A DNA stretch of 64,000 nucleotides, taken from Jacaranda mimosifolia (taxonomy: Eukaryota > Streptophyta > Magnoliopsida > Lamiales > Bignoniaceae). This document shows, in pieces, positions 24,702-35,695 of this stretch. The first letter of the stretch is position 1. Each line of letters begins with the position of its first letter. A program made the position numbers and the translations under genes. Location: NCBI GenBank assembly GCA_018894105.1, contig CM032123.1:28869744-28933743 (forward strand), read 5' to 3'. The notes below the pieces were generated by a model. The model searched no databases. It saw only the letters and a list, made by a program, of their open reading frames with translations, and had not been told where the DNA came from.

Positions 24702-24717
24702 TCTCTCTCTCTCTCCA
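24702..24717 (+). repeat. CT microsatellite, probable leader/promoter of the kinase
   Basis: A (TC)n tract lies about 210 bp upstream of the kinase start codon. As in the bromodomain gene, such CT tracts are typical of plant core promoters and leaders. The location of transcription initiation is inferred. Confidence 0.55.
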
Positions 24718-24775
24718 ACATTGTTGTTTGTGCTTATGTTGTTCTAATTTTTATTTTTGTTTTTTGACGTTTGTG

Positions 24776-24831
24776 ATGGCTGGCTAAGTTTGGTTGATCC
24801 TGATGGAGTTTGATTTGGGATGATGAGTTGA
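24776..24831 (+). promoter_or_regulatory. Cluster of short upstream ORFs before the kinase
   Basis: Three tiny ORFs precede the kinase ATG at 24925: 24776-24787 (M-A-G-stop), 24803-24823 (M-E-F-D-L-G-stop) and 24820-24831 (M-M-S-stop). If the leader starts upstream of them, for example near the CT tract, ribosomes would meet them first and kinase translation could be reduced. The ORFs are seen; the leader extent and any effect are inferred. Confidence 0.4.
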
Positions 24832-24924
24832 ACTTTTCTTGGGTGCTTATTGTCTCTGTAAATTCTCTAGCTTTATTCTAAGGATCAATTCCTTGAAAAA
24901 ATAAAAAAAGTTGTGCCAAAAGAG

Positions 24925-26543
24925 ATGGGTTGCTTTTCTTGTATAAATCTTAAGAATAAGGATTTGATAGAATATGATAAAGATATGACCCCAAGATCAA
25001 TTGAATCTTCAGGTTTTTTTTTCTTGTTTTTTTCTCTGTTTTCCGTAATTTGTTTCATTTGAATGCAAAGATGAATTGTTTTTGTATACGCTGTTTGATT
25101 CCGACATTATTGGATGTGCAGTTGGTTGGAAGGGAAAGGCAAATGTCGATGATAATGGTAAGATGATAAATATAGCAACCACAATTGAATGTTTGAATAA
25201 TTAGTTCTGCAGGATCTATTTTCTAATGTTATGCTCATGTCTGGAATTGTTCAGAAGGTGTGAAGAAGGGAAATTCTGCAAGAGCAAAAGGCAATGAAAG
25301 CAAACATCAGAAGGGCAATATGGCACACAGCTTCACGTTCAAGGAACTTGCAACGGCAACAAAGAATTTCAGGGAAGCCAATTTGATTGGTGAAGGCGGT
25401 TTTGGGAGCGTTTACAAAGGCTGCCTAGAATCTGGCCTGGTAAGCTCTATGTTTTCTGTTTGGATCCCAAACCAGCTTGTATTTAGCTTAAATTGATGCA
25501 ATTTATGCTTCAAGTGGTGCTCATAAGCTGGTCTTCATGATCAGGTTGTTGCTATAAAGCAACTTAATCTTGAAGGCCTTCAAGGAAATCAAGAATTCAT
25601 TGTGGAGGTTCTTATGCTGAGTCTGCTGCACCATCCCAACCTTGTGAACTTGATTGGCTATTGTACTCATGGTGAACAAAGGCTTTTGGTTTATGAGTAT
25701 ATGCCAATGGGTAGCCTGGAGAATCATCTGTTTGGTAATCTGTTGAAATTCTGTGTCCTAATCCAACATTTAAAGCACTTTCTCATTTTACCGTGAATTG
25801 TTGTCAGACTTAGAGCCCGGCCAGAAGCCGCTAAGTTGGAGCACAAGATTGAAGATCGCTGCTGGTGCAGTTCGTGGCCTGGAATATCTTCATTACAAAG
25901 CAAATCCACCTGTCATATATCGTGATTTGAAATCTTCAAACATCTTGTTGGACAATGATTTTATTGTCAAGTTGTCTGATTTTGGACTTGCCAAACTGGG
26001 GCCTGTTGGCGACGACACTCATGTTTCGACACGAGTGGTGGGAACTTACGGATATTGTGCCCCAGAATACGCTATGAGTGGCCGAGTGACTTTAAAATCC
26101 GACATCTATAGCTTTGGTGTGGTTCTCTTGGAGCTGATTACTGGGCGCAAAGCTATCGACTTCACTAGGAAACATGGAGAGCAGAATCTGGTTGTGTGGG
26201 TGAGTTCATATTCTTTTACTTTTCGTTCAAAGTAACATAATGGGATGTGTTTAAATACCTTAAACTAGGTAGGCACTGTATGTTTCTTATGAGAACTTAC
26301 TTGTCCTTTAATTTTTCATTTTTGTTGCAGTCTCGTCCTTTTCTGAGGGAACAAAGGAAATTTGTCCTGATGGCGGACCCTCTGCTAGGACGCTTCTCAG
26401 GCAAGAGTCTGAAACAAGCTGCTGCAATTGCATCAATGTGTCTTAACGATGACCCAAATCTCCGGCCCCATAGCAGCGACATTGTTGAGGCACTGGAATA
26501 CTTGGTCTCTCAGGATTCTCATAAAGGCAGATCCCATGTTTGA
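24925..26543 (+). CDS. RLCK-VII protein kinase, PBL21/PBL22-like
   Basis: Six exons: 24925-25012, 25122-25157, 25255-25439, 25545-25734, 25808-26199, 26331-26543. They encode 367 aa. The N-terminus MGCFSC has Gly2 for myristoylation and Cys3/Cys6 for palmitoylation, placing it at the plasma membrane. A basic linker leads to the kinase domain: Gly loop GEGGFG (87-92), VAIK Lys108, YRDLKSSN with catalytic Asp206, DFG (224-226) and APE (251-253) are all intact, so it should be active. The activation segment has [13 protein letters not shown], the usual phospho-site region. RLCK-VII/PBL kinases relay signals from pattern-recognition and growth receptor kinases. The closest subgroup, judged from the short N-terminus and the neighbouring bromodomain gene, is PBL21/22. 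The first donor (CAG|GTTTTT) is weak but is forced by the frame. Confidence 0.92.
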
Positions 26544-26945
26544 AGACAAGATCTTGAAAATGAATGTCTTTCACCTCCAAAAGTCATTGCACATTGTTAC
26601 AATCAGGTTCATGGCGGATGTTAATTGAACTTATCTTTGGTGGAAGACATTCATCGGATTGTCAATCTATCGTGCCCTAAGATGGATGAGGTACGCAGCA
26701 GCAGCAGCCAGCCCACATGATTCCCCGATTTATTCAACATCTCAGATAAGATCGGGAGAGATGGTCTGTCGTGTTCATTCATTCATTTATTTATTTATTC
26801 GTGTCCACTGTTGTAGCTATATATTACTGTAAATAGATGTTGAACTTATTACTAACACATTTTTTCTTCTTTTCGTGTTTCTCGTTGGCATGAAAAACAA
26901 AAATGTTCCATTGTTTGAAGGGCACCTATGTGCGTGTGTAGTGTG

Positions 26946-26979
<34 letters not shown>

Positions 26980-27464
26980 AATATATGCGTGCGCGTGTGT
27001 GTGGACACGATTATTAAATATAACGGGGTTGGGACTACATATGATATGAACATGTTCTTCTTTTCTACGAGTTGAATTGTCTGATTCGATTTGGTATATT
27101 GCACATCTCAAGTGAACAAAGGTCAGTAATGCATCTGCTTAGGGTGTCTTCTTTCATATCTGATGTTGTTACTAAAATGTATAATAAGTATTATGTTGTA
27201 AGATTAGGGAATGCTTGTGTTTCTAGGTAATTTCTACGAGGTGGGAGAACTTTTTTACCACCCCAAGTATAAGTATCTATGTGGTGATTATCTATCTGAG
27301 ATATATATATTCTTTTTGGTATACTATTTTATGCTATTCATAAAGCATTAATTCCTTTTTGGTGTGTTTTTGAATGATATGCCTAAAGTATCATAAGTTT
27401 TATATTCTAATTTTTATGACTACAATTTATATAGTAATACTTCAGAAGAAATTTTAACCACTTA
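26544..27464. other. 3' flank of the PBL21-like kinase
   Basis: Probable 3' UTR followed by intergenic DNA. It includes (CA)n at about 26948-26960, (TA)n just after it and a TATTTATTTATTTATT run near 26790. No gene is seen. Short frames on both strands over the CA/TA repeat are artefacts. Confidence 0.5.
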
Positions 27465-27862
27465 CTATGTTTTTACACTTGGTGGAGCTATGGTGTTTTG
27501 GAGATCTTCCAACCAAACGTGCATCTCTGAGTCATCCATTGAAGTTGAAATGATAATACTTGATCCTCCTGATTAATATACAAAATAGATCATAGGATTG
27601 TCGGCAGCTTTTCTTTAATAGAAAAGCTATTGCAAGCAATTTCTATTTATTGTGATAACCAATCAGTTATACTGAATTTTAAACAAAAGAATTCCATGAA
27701 CAGAAGAGACATCTATGTATGAAATAGAACAATAATGTATCTTATTAATAATGAAATTATTTGTTTAAATTATATTCAGACCAACAAGACTATGGCAGAT
27801 ACTTTAACAAAGAGAATTGTCAAGAGGCAAGTTCAAGAATATATAAATTGGATGGCAGTGAA
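27465..27862 (+). pseudogene. Ty1/copia retrotransposon RNase H fossil
   Basis: Frames on the + strand read YVFTLGGAMVFWRSSNQTC, ISESSIEVEMIILD, then after disruptions IYCDNQSVI, RRDIYV, and NEIICLNYIQTNKTMADTLT followed by KRIVKRQV. This is the order of the copia-type RNase H/C-terminal pol region (TLGG.V.W.S..Q, ES E, CDN, H[IV], ADxLTK). Stops and frame changes break it and the 5' part (gag, integrase, reverse transcriptase) is absent, so it is a dead 5'-truncated copy. The order of motifs is seen; the family name follows from known copia architecture. Confidence 0.82.
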
Positions 27863-28367
27863 TTCTATAAAATGATATCATCAACAATAGCAATTTAACC
27901 TTACTTATTAAATAAGTTGTTGAAATAATTAGACAATAGTAAAAATTAATATTGTTATCTTATCTCAAGAAGTAATCAAGTGCAATATTGTAATAATAAA
28001 GATTAAGCAAATTACTCTTAACGAGTTTATAGCTATTGACTTATGTTGTAGAATATCTTTGAAGAACTCGCATATGCGAGCGTGGGCTGTGAGGCACAAT
28101 TCATGAGACTTGGACTTGTCTATAGAGCCCTTGTGAAATAAGACACTAGCTAACAACCAATAATGTGTTGCTTTAATAGAATTTAAGAATCCCACACTAT
28201 GTGTGTAGTTTGTTGAAATTTCAATAGTGTGTTTTTGTTCAGGACTTATGGTATTATGGTAAGTATGAATTCTACAAATATAAACTTATCATCACTTAGT
28301 GAAAGTTCAATCTATTGCATAGTAAAGAGTTGCCTTACTGTCCTTTTATTGTTTTTCTTTTAAAATA

Positions 28368-28376
28368 TGTGGGGGA
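28368..28376 (+). other. Likely polypurine tract of the copia relic
   Basis: TGTGGGGGAATATTAA lies about 500 bp past the RNase H fossil. GGGGGAA-type polypurine tracts directly precede the 3' LTR in plant copia elements. Any LTR here would begin at about 28377, but it is cut into at once by the Helitron-like element at 28384, and no second LTR was identified. Confidence 0.45.
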
Positions 28377-28383
28377 ATATTAA

Positions 28384-30527
28384 TCTAATCTAATATATAT
28401 ATATATATATATATATAAAGTAAAATGATATTCAATCATATTTTAAGTATATTTTTTATGTGGCAATTATGTGGATAAGTTAGTTTTGCTCATATTTGCA
28501 TGTAAATATATTCTATATATAATATATGTAACTTCGTATAACATATTTTCATATATTTCTCTTTCTTTATATCAACATATTTCCATATATAACATATATG
28601 TAACTTTCTACATCAATTTTTGTAACTTCCTATATTAAAATATAAATTTTGTAACTCCTTATATAGTCAATTTTATTCTTGTTACCTATGTCAACATATA
28701 TAATATTCTCTCAGTATTTATTTTAATGTTAGTTTAAAAAGATTTAATTAGTTCATCTTTTGTAACTCCATATCTAATTTTGACAAATGTTCAGTATGTA
28801 TGCGTGTGTGTGTGTATTAATATATATATATATATATATATAATTTTTATATTAATTTTTGCAACTCCTTATTTTAGTATATAGTTTTTGTACTCCTTTC
28901 TATATATATTGCCTAATAGTTTCTTCTAATGTTTGTCATTTGTATTCTCAAATTCAATTTTTTGAATAATTATGGACACACACACACACACACATATATA
29001 CATATATATGTGTGTGTGTGTGTGTTTATAATCAGACATATACATAAGTCTATTTGTCAATACAATTTAATCAACATGTATTGCTAAGCCTAAACATTCT
29101 AACAATAGTTTATACTAAAAATAATTTGAACATACAATTTACTATTTCAAAATAGAACAATATTTGTCTTTTTTTCTCCATGTCTATAAAATCATTCTCT
29201 TTGTGAATCAAACTTAAATTTTCTTGAAAATGCATATATTTTATCATATTTATATTATTTTCTAATATTTTTAATTTTTATATTTGTGAGCTAATGTAGT
29301 TTAGAAAATTTGATTCCGATTTAAGTATTTTTTTCTACGTGGTAGTAATATGAATAAGTTAATTTTATCCATTTTTTCCATATCAACCTATCAATATTTA
29401 TTGTAATATTAATATAAAAAAAATACTAATTTATTTTTTTAACTACATATTTAATTTTAGTAAATACTTAATGTTTTTTGTGTGTGTGTGTATATATTAA
29501 CATATATGCAACCTTTTATAATAATTTTTTTAGCTCTCTTTATCAATATATAATCTTTGTAACTTCTCATTATATTGTCTAATATTTATTTTTTTAATAT
29601 AATTAAGGATGAACATATACATATGCATATACATATATATATTGTTATGTATATATAGGTGTATTTATCAATATTGAAATTTTGATTAATATGTCTTGCT
29701 CCATAAATATTATGCATATACAAACTTTTTATATATGAAGTAGTATTGTAAAATTTATTAAAATATAATATTAAGTATTATATTATGTTATTATGTGAGT
29801 TATCTCTTTTTTCATAATTTAACATGTTAATTAAGTTAAATCATAACTGAGAAAATTTCTAAATTCAACCTAAATTTTTTTTAAAAATATATGTACTAGA
29901 ATATTCTAAACCTACAATTTAGTATTTAAAAATATAAAAATATTTATCTTCTTTTTTCTCCAACTCTATAAGTTCATTCTCTTAGTACATTAATGATTTT
30001 TTCTTGAATATTCATGTATGTATAATGCTCATATATTTTTCTAATATTTTAATTTTTATGCGAATGAACCAAGATAATTTATGTAAAAGAAATTTGAAGT
30101 CCCAATTTTTATGATAAAATAATATATTTATCTTTTATTACCTAAATTCATTTTTCAATGTTGCATTCTTTAATTTTTTTTTCAAATCAAGCCAATATTA
30201 AAGTGATTTTCATTATTTTATCTTCTACTATATTTTATGAATAGTTTATTGAATTTATAAAGTGATTTAGCATTTAGTCATTAATTTCTATGTAGAAATA
30301 GATTAATGCATGTGATTTGATCTGATAATACGTAAATTATATGCATATAAAATATTATTATGTCTCATTTACATCATCTATTATATTATATTCAATAAAA
30401 TTCTTAATCCTTTCAAGTGTTATATTTGTAATATTTGTAAAAAATATTAATATCTAAACTTAATTAAAGTTAAATAAAATAAAATTTTAAATTTACTGGT
30501 CGGTGCACCGCACTGGCTAATAACTAG
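28384..30527 (+). mobile_element. Helitron-like non-autonomous element, copy B
   Basis: The 5' end is ATC at 28383-28385 or 28388-28390 followed by a long TA run and AAAGTAAAATGATATTCAAT, which resembles plant Helitron starts. The 3' end has the perfect 10-bp palindrome CGGTGCACCG at 30501-30510, a 13-base spacer and CTAG at 30524-30527 followed by T. These fit the Helitron rules: TC start, hairpin plus CTRR end, insertion between A and T, no TSD. The 2.1-kb interior is AT-rich with several CA, TG and TA microsatellites and no Rep/helicase. Copy A at 7227 shares its 3' wording. Confidence 0.58.
28976..29024. repeat. CA / TG microsatellite pair
   Basis: (CA)n at about 28976-28993 is followed by TATATACATATATATG and then (TG)n at about 29010-29024, an almost perfect inverted arrangement able to form a cruciform. 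It lies inside the Helitron-like element. Confidence 0.7.
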
Positions 30528-31087
30528 TTATGTGTATTGCAAAAAAAAGAAAAATAGAAAAATTAAAAGGTTCTTTTGCAAAAGTCACAACTCCTCTTGA
30601 GATGATTCTATACATATTACTTCATTTGTGCTTTAAAAGTACACAGAAAAATTTGTAAAACATCTTATATAAAAAATATATTTTCAAATATGCCGCTTAC
30701 TGTCTTATTTAAAATATTGAAAAAAAAAATTAGTACTATTATCAAATAAGATGATTGTAGAACGGTTTAAGTTCATGGAAGCGTAGAATATTCATTTTAG
30801 ATGTCAAATTTATTTGCATTTGGGTAGCGACAAATTATAATCTAAAGTGAGTGTATTTTATTGATTGCGTGTCTTGAATTGAATTTTTCATTTTTTTTCT
30901 TCTTAAAATAAATCTTTTATTATTTATTATTTTTAACGTGCGTTTTAAATCAACATTTCTAACAATGTCAGTCAAAAAGTAAGATAATTTTTTAAAGTGC
31001 TCTCTAGATGTGGGATTTTTATGAACCAGATTTTATAGATAAAAATGTCTTGTGAGCTTAAGTGTATATCCATATCCATATCAATAT

Positions 31088-31101
<14 letters not shown>
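30528..31101. other. AT-rich intergenic DNA, no gene seen
   Basis: No gene or bounded element was recognised between the Helitron end and the TG microsatellite. Confidence 0.45.

Positions 31102-31143
<42 letters not shown>
31102..31143. repeat. (TG)21 microsatellite
   Basis: An uninterrupted TG run of about 42 bp is preceded by a (TA)n tract. It is likely length-polymorphic. Confidence 0.92.
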
Positions 31144-31144
<1 letters not shown>

Positions 31145-31254
31145 TACTTTTGGTTTCGTGTCCGAGAATTGATTCTTGAAATAATTTGAAAGTTAGTACC
31201 TTTCACCATTCGAAATACTTTTTAAGATAAAACTTTTAGTAATGCATGTCAATA

Positions 31255-31890
31255 GCCAGTGACGGGTCCACGGGGGGCAATGGCCCCCCAACATTTTGGT
31301 GGTTTTTCTTTGATTCCATTTGCCCCCACTCCTACGGCCACACTTATATATATATATATATATTTTTTTATAATAAGTTTTAGTCTGTACATATTTAATT
31401 ATTTAGTAATAATTTTTATTAATTCTTTACTCATTTTAATTTTGAAATGTTTAAAGCAAATTTTTAGACTCATATTTTCAATTAAATAATTCACAATTAG
31501 GTTAGACTTATTAGGGCACTTCTATTTTATTCGTTTGAAAACATATTTACAAGGATCTAGTCAAAAAAAATCTTTATAACTTTATAGAAACTCACATAAT
31601 AATTAAAATCTTTTCCATTTGACTGCAATGAGATTAAGTCAAAGAGACAAAATAATCATGAGCAAGCTTAATGCCATCGATTCATTTTTCAAGAGAAAAA
31701 CTAGTGATAATACAAGAGTTAGTTGAGAGAACTTTTTCTGCTATGAATATTGTCAAAAATAGGCTTAGAAATAAGATGGAAACTGATTTTTTAGCTGATT
31801 CTTTAGGAGAATGACTTATAAATTATTATAAAACTTTTTGTTTTTGCTATGTTGAAGAATGAAATTTAGACCTAATTCGCTCCAAAAACT
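31255..31890 (+). pseudogene. hAT transposon remnant: transposase N-terminus joined to dimerisation region
   Basis: An ATG at 31658 opens MSKLNAIDSFFKRKTSD, the start typical of TTF-type zinc-finger hAT transposases. It stops at 31724-31726. In another frame, 31722-31814 reads VERTFSAMNIVKNRLRNK, METDFLADSLGE, stop, which is the conserved C-terminal hAT dimerisation region. In intact proteins these are hundreds of residues apart, so a large internal deletion joined them out of frame. The left part contains GACGGGTCCACGGGGGGCAA and CCCCCACTCCTACGGCC, typical of the ends of such elements. No right terminal repeat or TSD was found. Confidence 0.75.
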
Positions 31891-32384
31891 AACTCAAGAT
31901 GTGTATATCATATATATGGAGAATATACATATATACATACAGACATGTGTATATCGTATCCATGTGTATGTAATGTGTATACAAGGGAAGGGAGCATCAA
32001 TCTCGATATGGCGGAAACAAGACCCGATCTGAGAAAAAGAAACAGACGAGTGATCGCTCTGCACGTGTGGCTATCAACAACTAATTTAAGTACCAAACCG
32101 AGTAAGGATGTGATATTTTCTATGAACCAAAATAATTCTAAATTCTATATTTATGGCGGAAACGTCCATCAATACTACGTACCCCTGACCCAGTCCATAC
32201 CCCCTAATTTATTTGGCTAAACTAAACAATTATAGCATATACTCGGTACGGACTACGGATACTGAGACAATGGGCATTTTGGAGAATCCCGCGCCCAGTC
32301 GCCCATACCAATCTCACCTCATTACCAGAATCGAATTTTTCCAGGCTTTTTCTATTTTCCATAAGCCTTTTATTTTTTAGGCTT
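31891..32384. other. Intergenic DNA, no gene seen
   Basis: Overlapping short frames on both strands (31908-32220) look like nothing known. Local GC is moderately higher at about 32000-32350, but no homology was recognised. Confidence 0.4.
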
Positions 32385-32972
32385 TGTTTACTAACATTTT
32401 GGGAAAATTTTTTCCAACTTTCAAAACAATCCAAAAAAATATATACATTTTTCAATCATTTTTTCAAAATATAAAAAAATTATACCCAAAAAATCCTCAA
32501 AATTCAATCTCAAAAAGGCCCTACATACTACCCTAACCTTACCTTAACCTTGCCTAACACTCAAGTATATATATATATATACACGCACCATCAAAGTATA
32601 TATATATACACACACATTACATAAAATAACAATTTATTCATACAAATCCAACAAAAAGGTAACTAATTTGACATCTACAGTAAAATTTATTTCCCACCAA
32701 AACATTAACAAAGAAACAACTCATTCTCAATCCATTCTTTTCTATTTTTCCAAAATATAAACAAATAATTGACACTTTTTCCAAGTTTTCTCTCAAAAAC
32801 TCATTCTTCCAAATTTTTTTTCTAGAAAATGGCCAAAATACTAGTGAACAGGCTCTTACATTTTTTCTCAAAATGTTTTCGAATTCCAAAATATTTCTTA
32901 AATGATGCCACATTTTTCAATTTTAACCCCTAAAATATTTATTATAATTCTTAATAGTTTTATATCTAAAAT

Positions 32973-33553
32973 TAGGGATAACAATGGGTTAGGATAAAAC
33001 TCAGATCCACCCCGGACCTGCCCCATTTGGGGTGGGTTTTGAAAGCATAACTGGGTATTGGGGCAGGTCTTGGGTTTTAGTTTTTAAACTCGGATCCGCT
33101 TCAAATCCGCCACACGATATATTATATATATTAATTTTATTTATTATATGTATATTTATGTAGTGTGTATTCATATATATATGAAAAAATGTAAATATTA
33201 TATCTGTGTTTTATACAAAAATAATAATATTATCATAATAAATAGCTTATACATTCAATATGTATATATAAATAACAATAATATATATGTACTTTATCAT
33301 CTTTCAAAGACTAAAATATAAATATATAAATATTTAAATAATAAATTCTTTGTTAATAATATTATTTCTCACATTATGAAGTTAAGGTGATGTTGTTTTT
33401 CTTTAAAAAAAATATTTTCAAATTTTTTAAACATTTTAAATGGGTCTAACGGGTCCAACCCGCTAGATTAGGGTTCGGGACGGGGATCGCGTCAATAAAA
33501 ATCTTGACGGAGCAGGTCTTGAGTTTTGCCAAACTCCCCTATTTCCATCCCTA
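32973..33553. mobile_element. hAT-type MITE, TAGGGATGRCAATGG family, copy 3
   Basis: A 581-bp element begins TAGGGATAACAATGGGTTAG and ends CCCCTATTTCCATCCCTA. The flanks are TCTAAAAT (32965-32972) and TCTAAACT (33554-33561), an 8-bp TSD with one mismatch. The internal AT-rich core (ATGTATATTTATGTAGTGTG, AATATATATGTACTTTATC) resembles the inverse of copy 2 at 4764, indicating opposite orientation of related copies. It is non-coding. Confidence 0.85.
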
Positions 33554-33561
33554 TCTAAACT

Positions 33562-34365
33562 ACTTGAAACCGTACAACCTATTTTTATTTTTTATTTCTC
33601 TTTCACTTTACTCATTTATTTTCCACCTTCTCACCCTTTTTCATATTTATATACGTATATATACACTAATTTAAAATTTTAAAAATTTATGTTTGTAAAT
33701 TTATATTTTTGCCTAAGTAATGAAAATCTGAAAAATTATAAAAATTAAAATTTATATATATATATATATTTAATTTTGTTAAAGAATATAAAATTTTAAT
33801 ATTCCATTTAAGAAGTGATGTTAAATAATTCTTATTAATTTGCCAAATAATTCATTAAGAAACTATTAATTATTACATTAGTTAGTTTAATATTTAATCA
33901 TCCATAAAGTAATTAATTGAACAATTATTTTCATAAAATATTTTTAAATGATGTTTAAAAATTTGTTATCTTTTTAGTTATAAATGTTTTTATTATAGTA
34001 ATTATTTTATGTATTATTTCTAACCTTATAAGTTTTTTCTAATAAATTTATTTTTGAATTTAGGTAATATATTTTTAACATTAATTATAATTTTTAAAAA
34101 CATAAAATCAATTCAATTATCTGCACATCATTACCTTACAATCAGATATTAATTATTATAAATATATATACATATATACACCAATCATCCATCTATAAAT
34201 ACATGAATAAATTATATAAAAAATAATTTTTCCTACAATCCCAACAAAAAAGTGACTAATTTGATATTTACAGTAAAATTTATCCCCTCCAAAATATTTT
34301 CAAACAAGCAATTTCATCTCGAAATCATTTTCCACCTCCTAAAGCAAAAACAAACACACTTAACA
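33562..34365. other. Intergenic DNA between two hAT elements
   Basis: AT-rich sequence without a gene. It may belong to the outer element proposed at 32385-34910. Confidence 0.4.
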
Positions 34366-34373
34366 CATTTTCC

Positions 34374-34830
34374 TAGGCATGGCAATGGGTTCGGGTAATC
34401 GGGGGGCCCGCCCCAAATGGGGCGGGTTCGGAGCTAATTAAATGGGTTTTGGGGTGGGCACCCGATCAAATATTCAAGACTTGGTCAGGTCCGAGGTGGG
34501 TTACGAATTTTACTAAACCCGCCCGTTAATTAAATATATTAATATATACATATAAATTTAGTTAAAACTTAGAACTCTTTTCATGAAATCTTCATTCAAG
34601 TTTGGCATCCCGTGAACTAATTTTGGTTAAATTTTTTATTTCAACGAGTGAATCAAGTGGGAAAAAAAAAAAAGAAAGAAAAAAAAAGGTGCTCAAATGG
34701 GTTAGAACTGTCGGGTTCAGGGCTAAATGGGAGGTGGGGCGGGGCGGTCTTTGGTTACAGCAATTCGAATGCGGGGGCGGCTCCCAAATCCGGCTAAACC
34801 CGTCTCAAACCCACCCCGTTACTGTGCATA
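34374..34830. mobile_element. hAT-type MITE, TAGGGATGRCAATGG family, copy 4
   Basis: A 457-bp element begins TAGGCATGGCAATGGGTTCG and ends in a worn CCCGTTACTGTGCATA. The flanks are CATTTTCC (34366-34373) and CATTTCCC (34831-34838), an 8-bp TSD with one mismatch. GC-rich subterminal blocks (GGGGCGGG, CCCGCC) match its siblings. The open frame at 34602-34868 spans its right half and is not a gene. Confidence 0.75.
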
Positions 34831-34838
34831 CATTTCCC

Positions 34839-35651
34839 TATTTTCACTTCCAAAATACACTCCTCTAAAAAACTTGCTAAAATAAACCGAAAAACCAAAC
34901 ATAGTCAAAGCTTTGGCCACTTTGCAACAAAATATGTAATATGATATAATTCAAAATTTAAAATTTTTTTTAATATAAAAATTCGAATGCTGCGATGTGA
35001 ATGCAATTACCTAAAAAACTATATCATACTATTGAAAAAAATTAAATAGATAATATAAAAATAATCACTAATTATATATATCAATTCAGAATAATTTTAA
35101 TTTATATGATAATAACTAGTATTTTAATTTTTATAGGATGTTCTATTCCACATTTTCTCAATATTTTTTAGTTTAGGATTTGTTTATATATATATATATA
35201 TATATATATATCTTCTTTCTCTAACCTTTCTTTGTAGTCACCAATTCAAGATTTCTTTCTTTAACATTTTTTCTTAAATTTAATATTTTTTATTAAGATT
35301 TCCTTTCTTTAATTAATATTTCCCCTATAAAGATATTTTTCATTTATGATTTTCTTGCATATAAAAGTAAATAATTACTTTTAAGTTATCAGAATAACAC
35401 TCCATTTAAATGATAAAAAAAAAAAATTCTTTATTGAATAGTAGACTAAGTTTTTCTAGTGAAACAATAGTTCAAAAATGATCAGATTTATTTCATTTTA
35501 AGATTTGGTGAAAGTTGAATCAAATTAAAGAATTTATGATTCAACAAGTTGGAAAGAATTTTCTTAAAAGAAAAAAGAGCAAATATTAAAGTTATTTATT
35601 TCTTTCTTTCTTTCTTTCTTTTTTTTTTTTTTGTTTTTTTGGTGAAAGAGT

Positions 35652-35695
<44 letters not shown>

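Larger units (their letters stand above)
32385..34910. mobile_element. Possible composite: outer GTTTGG-type element interrupted by hAT MITEs
   Basis: The left edge AGGCTTTGTTTACTAAC near 32380 and the right edge ACCAAACATAGTCAAAGC near 34893-34910 are loosely inverted. CAACAAAAAGGTAACTAATTTGACATCTACAGTAAAATTTAT-type wording near 32650 recurs near 34240. This suggests one or two GTTTGG-type elements that later received the hAT elements at 32973 and 34374. The nesting is inferred; the outer borders are weak. Confidence 0.3.
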
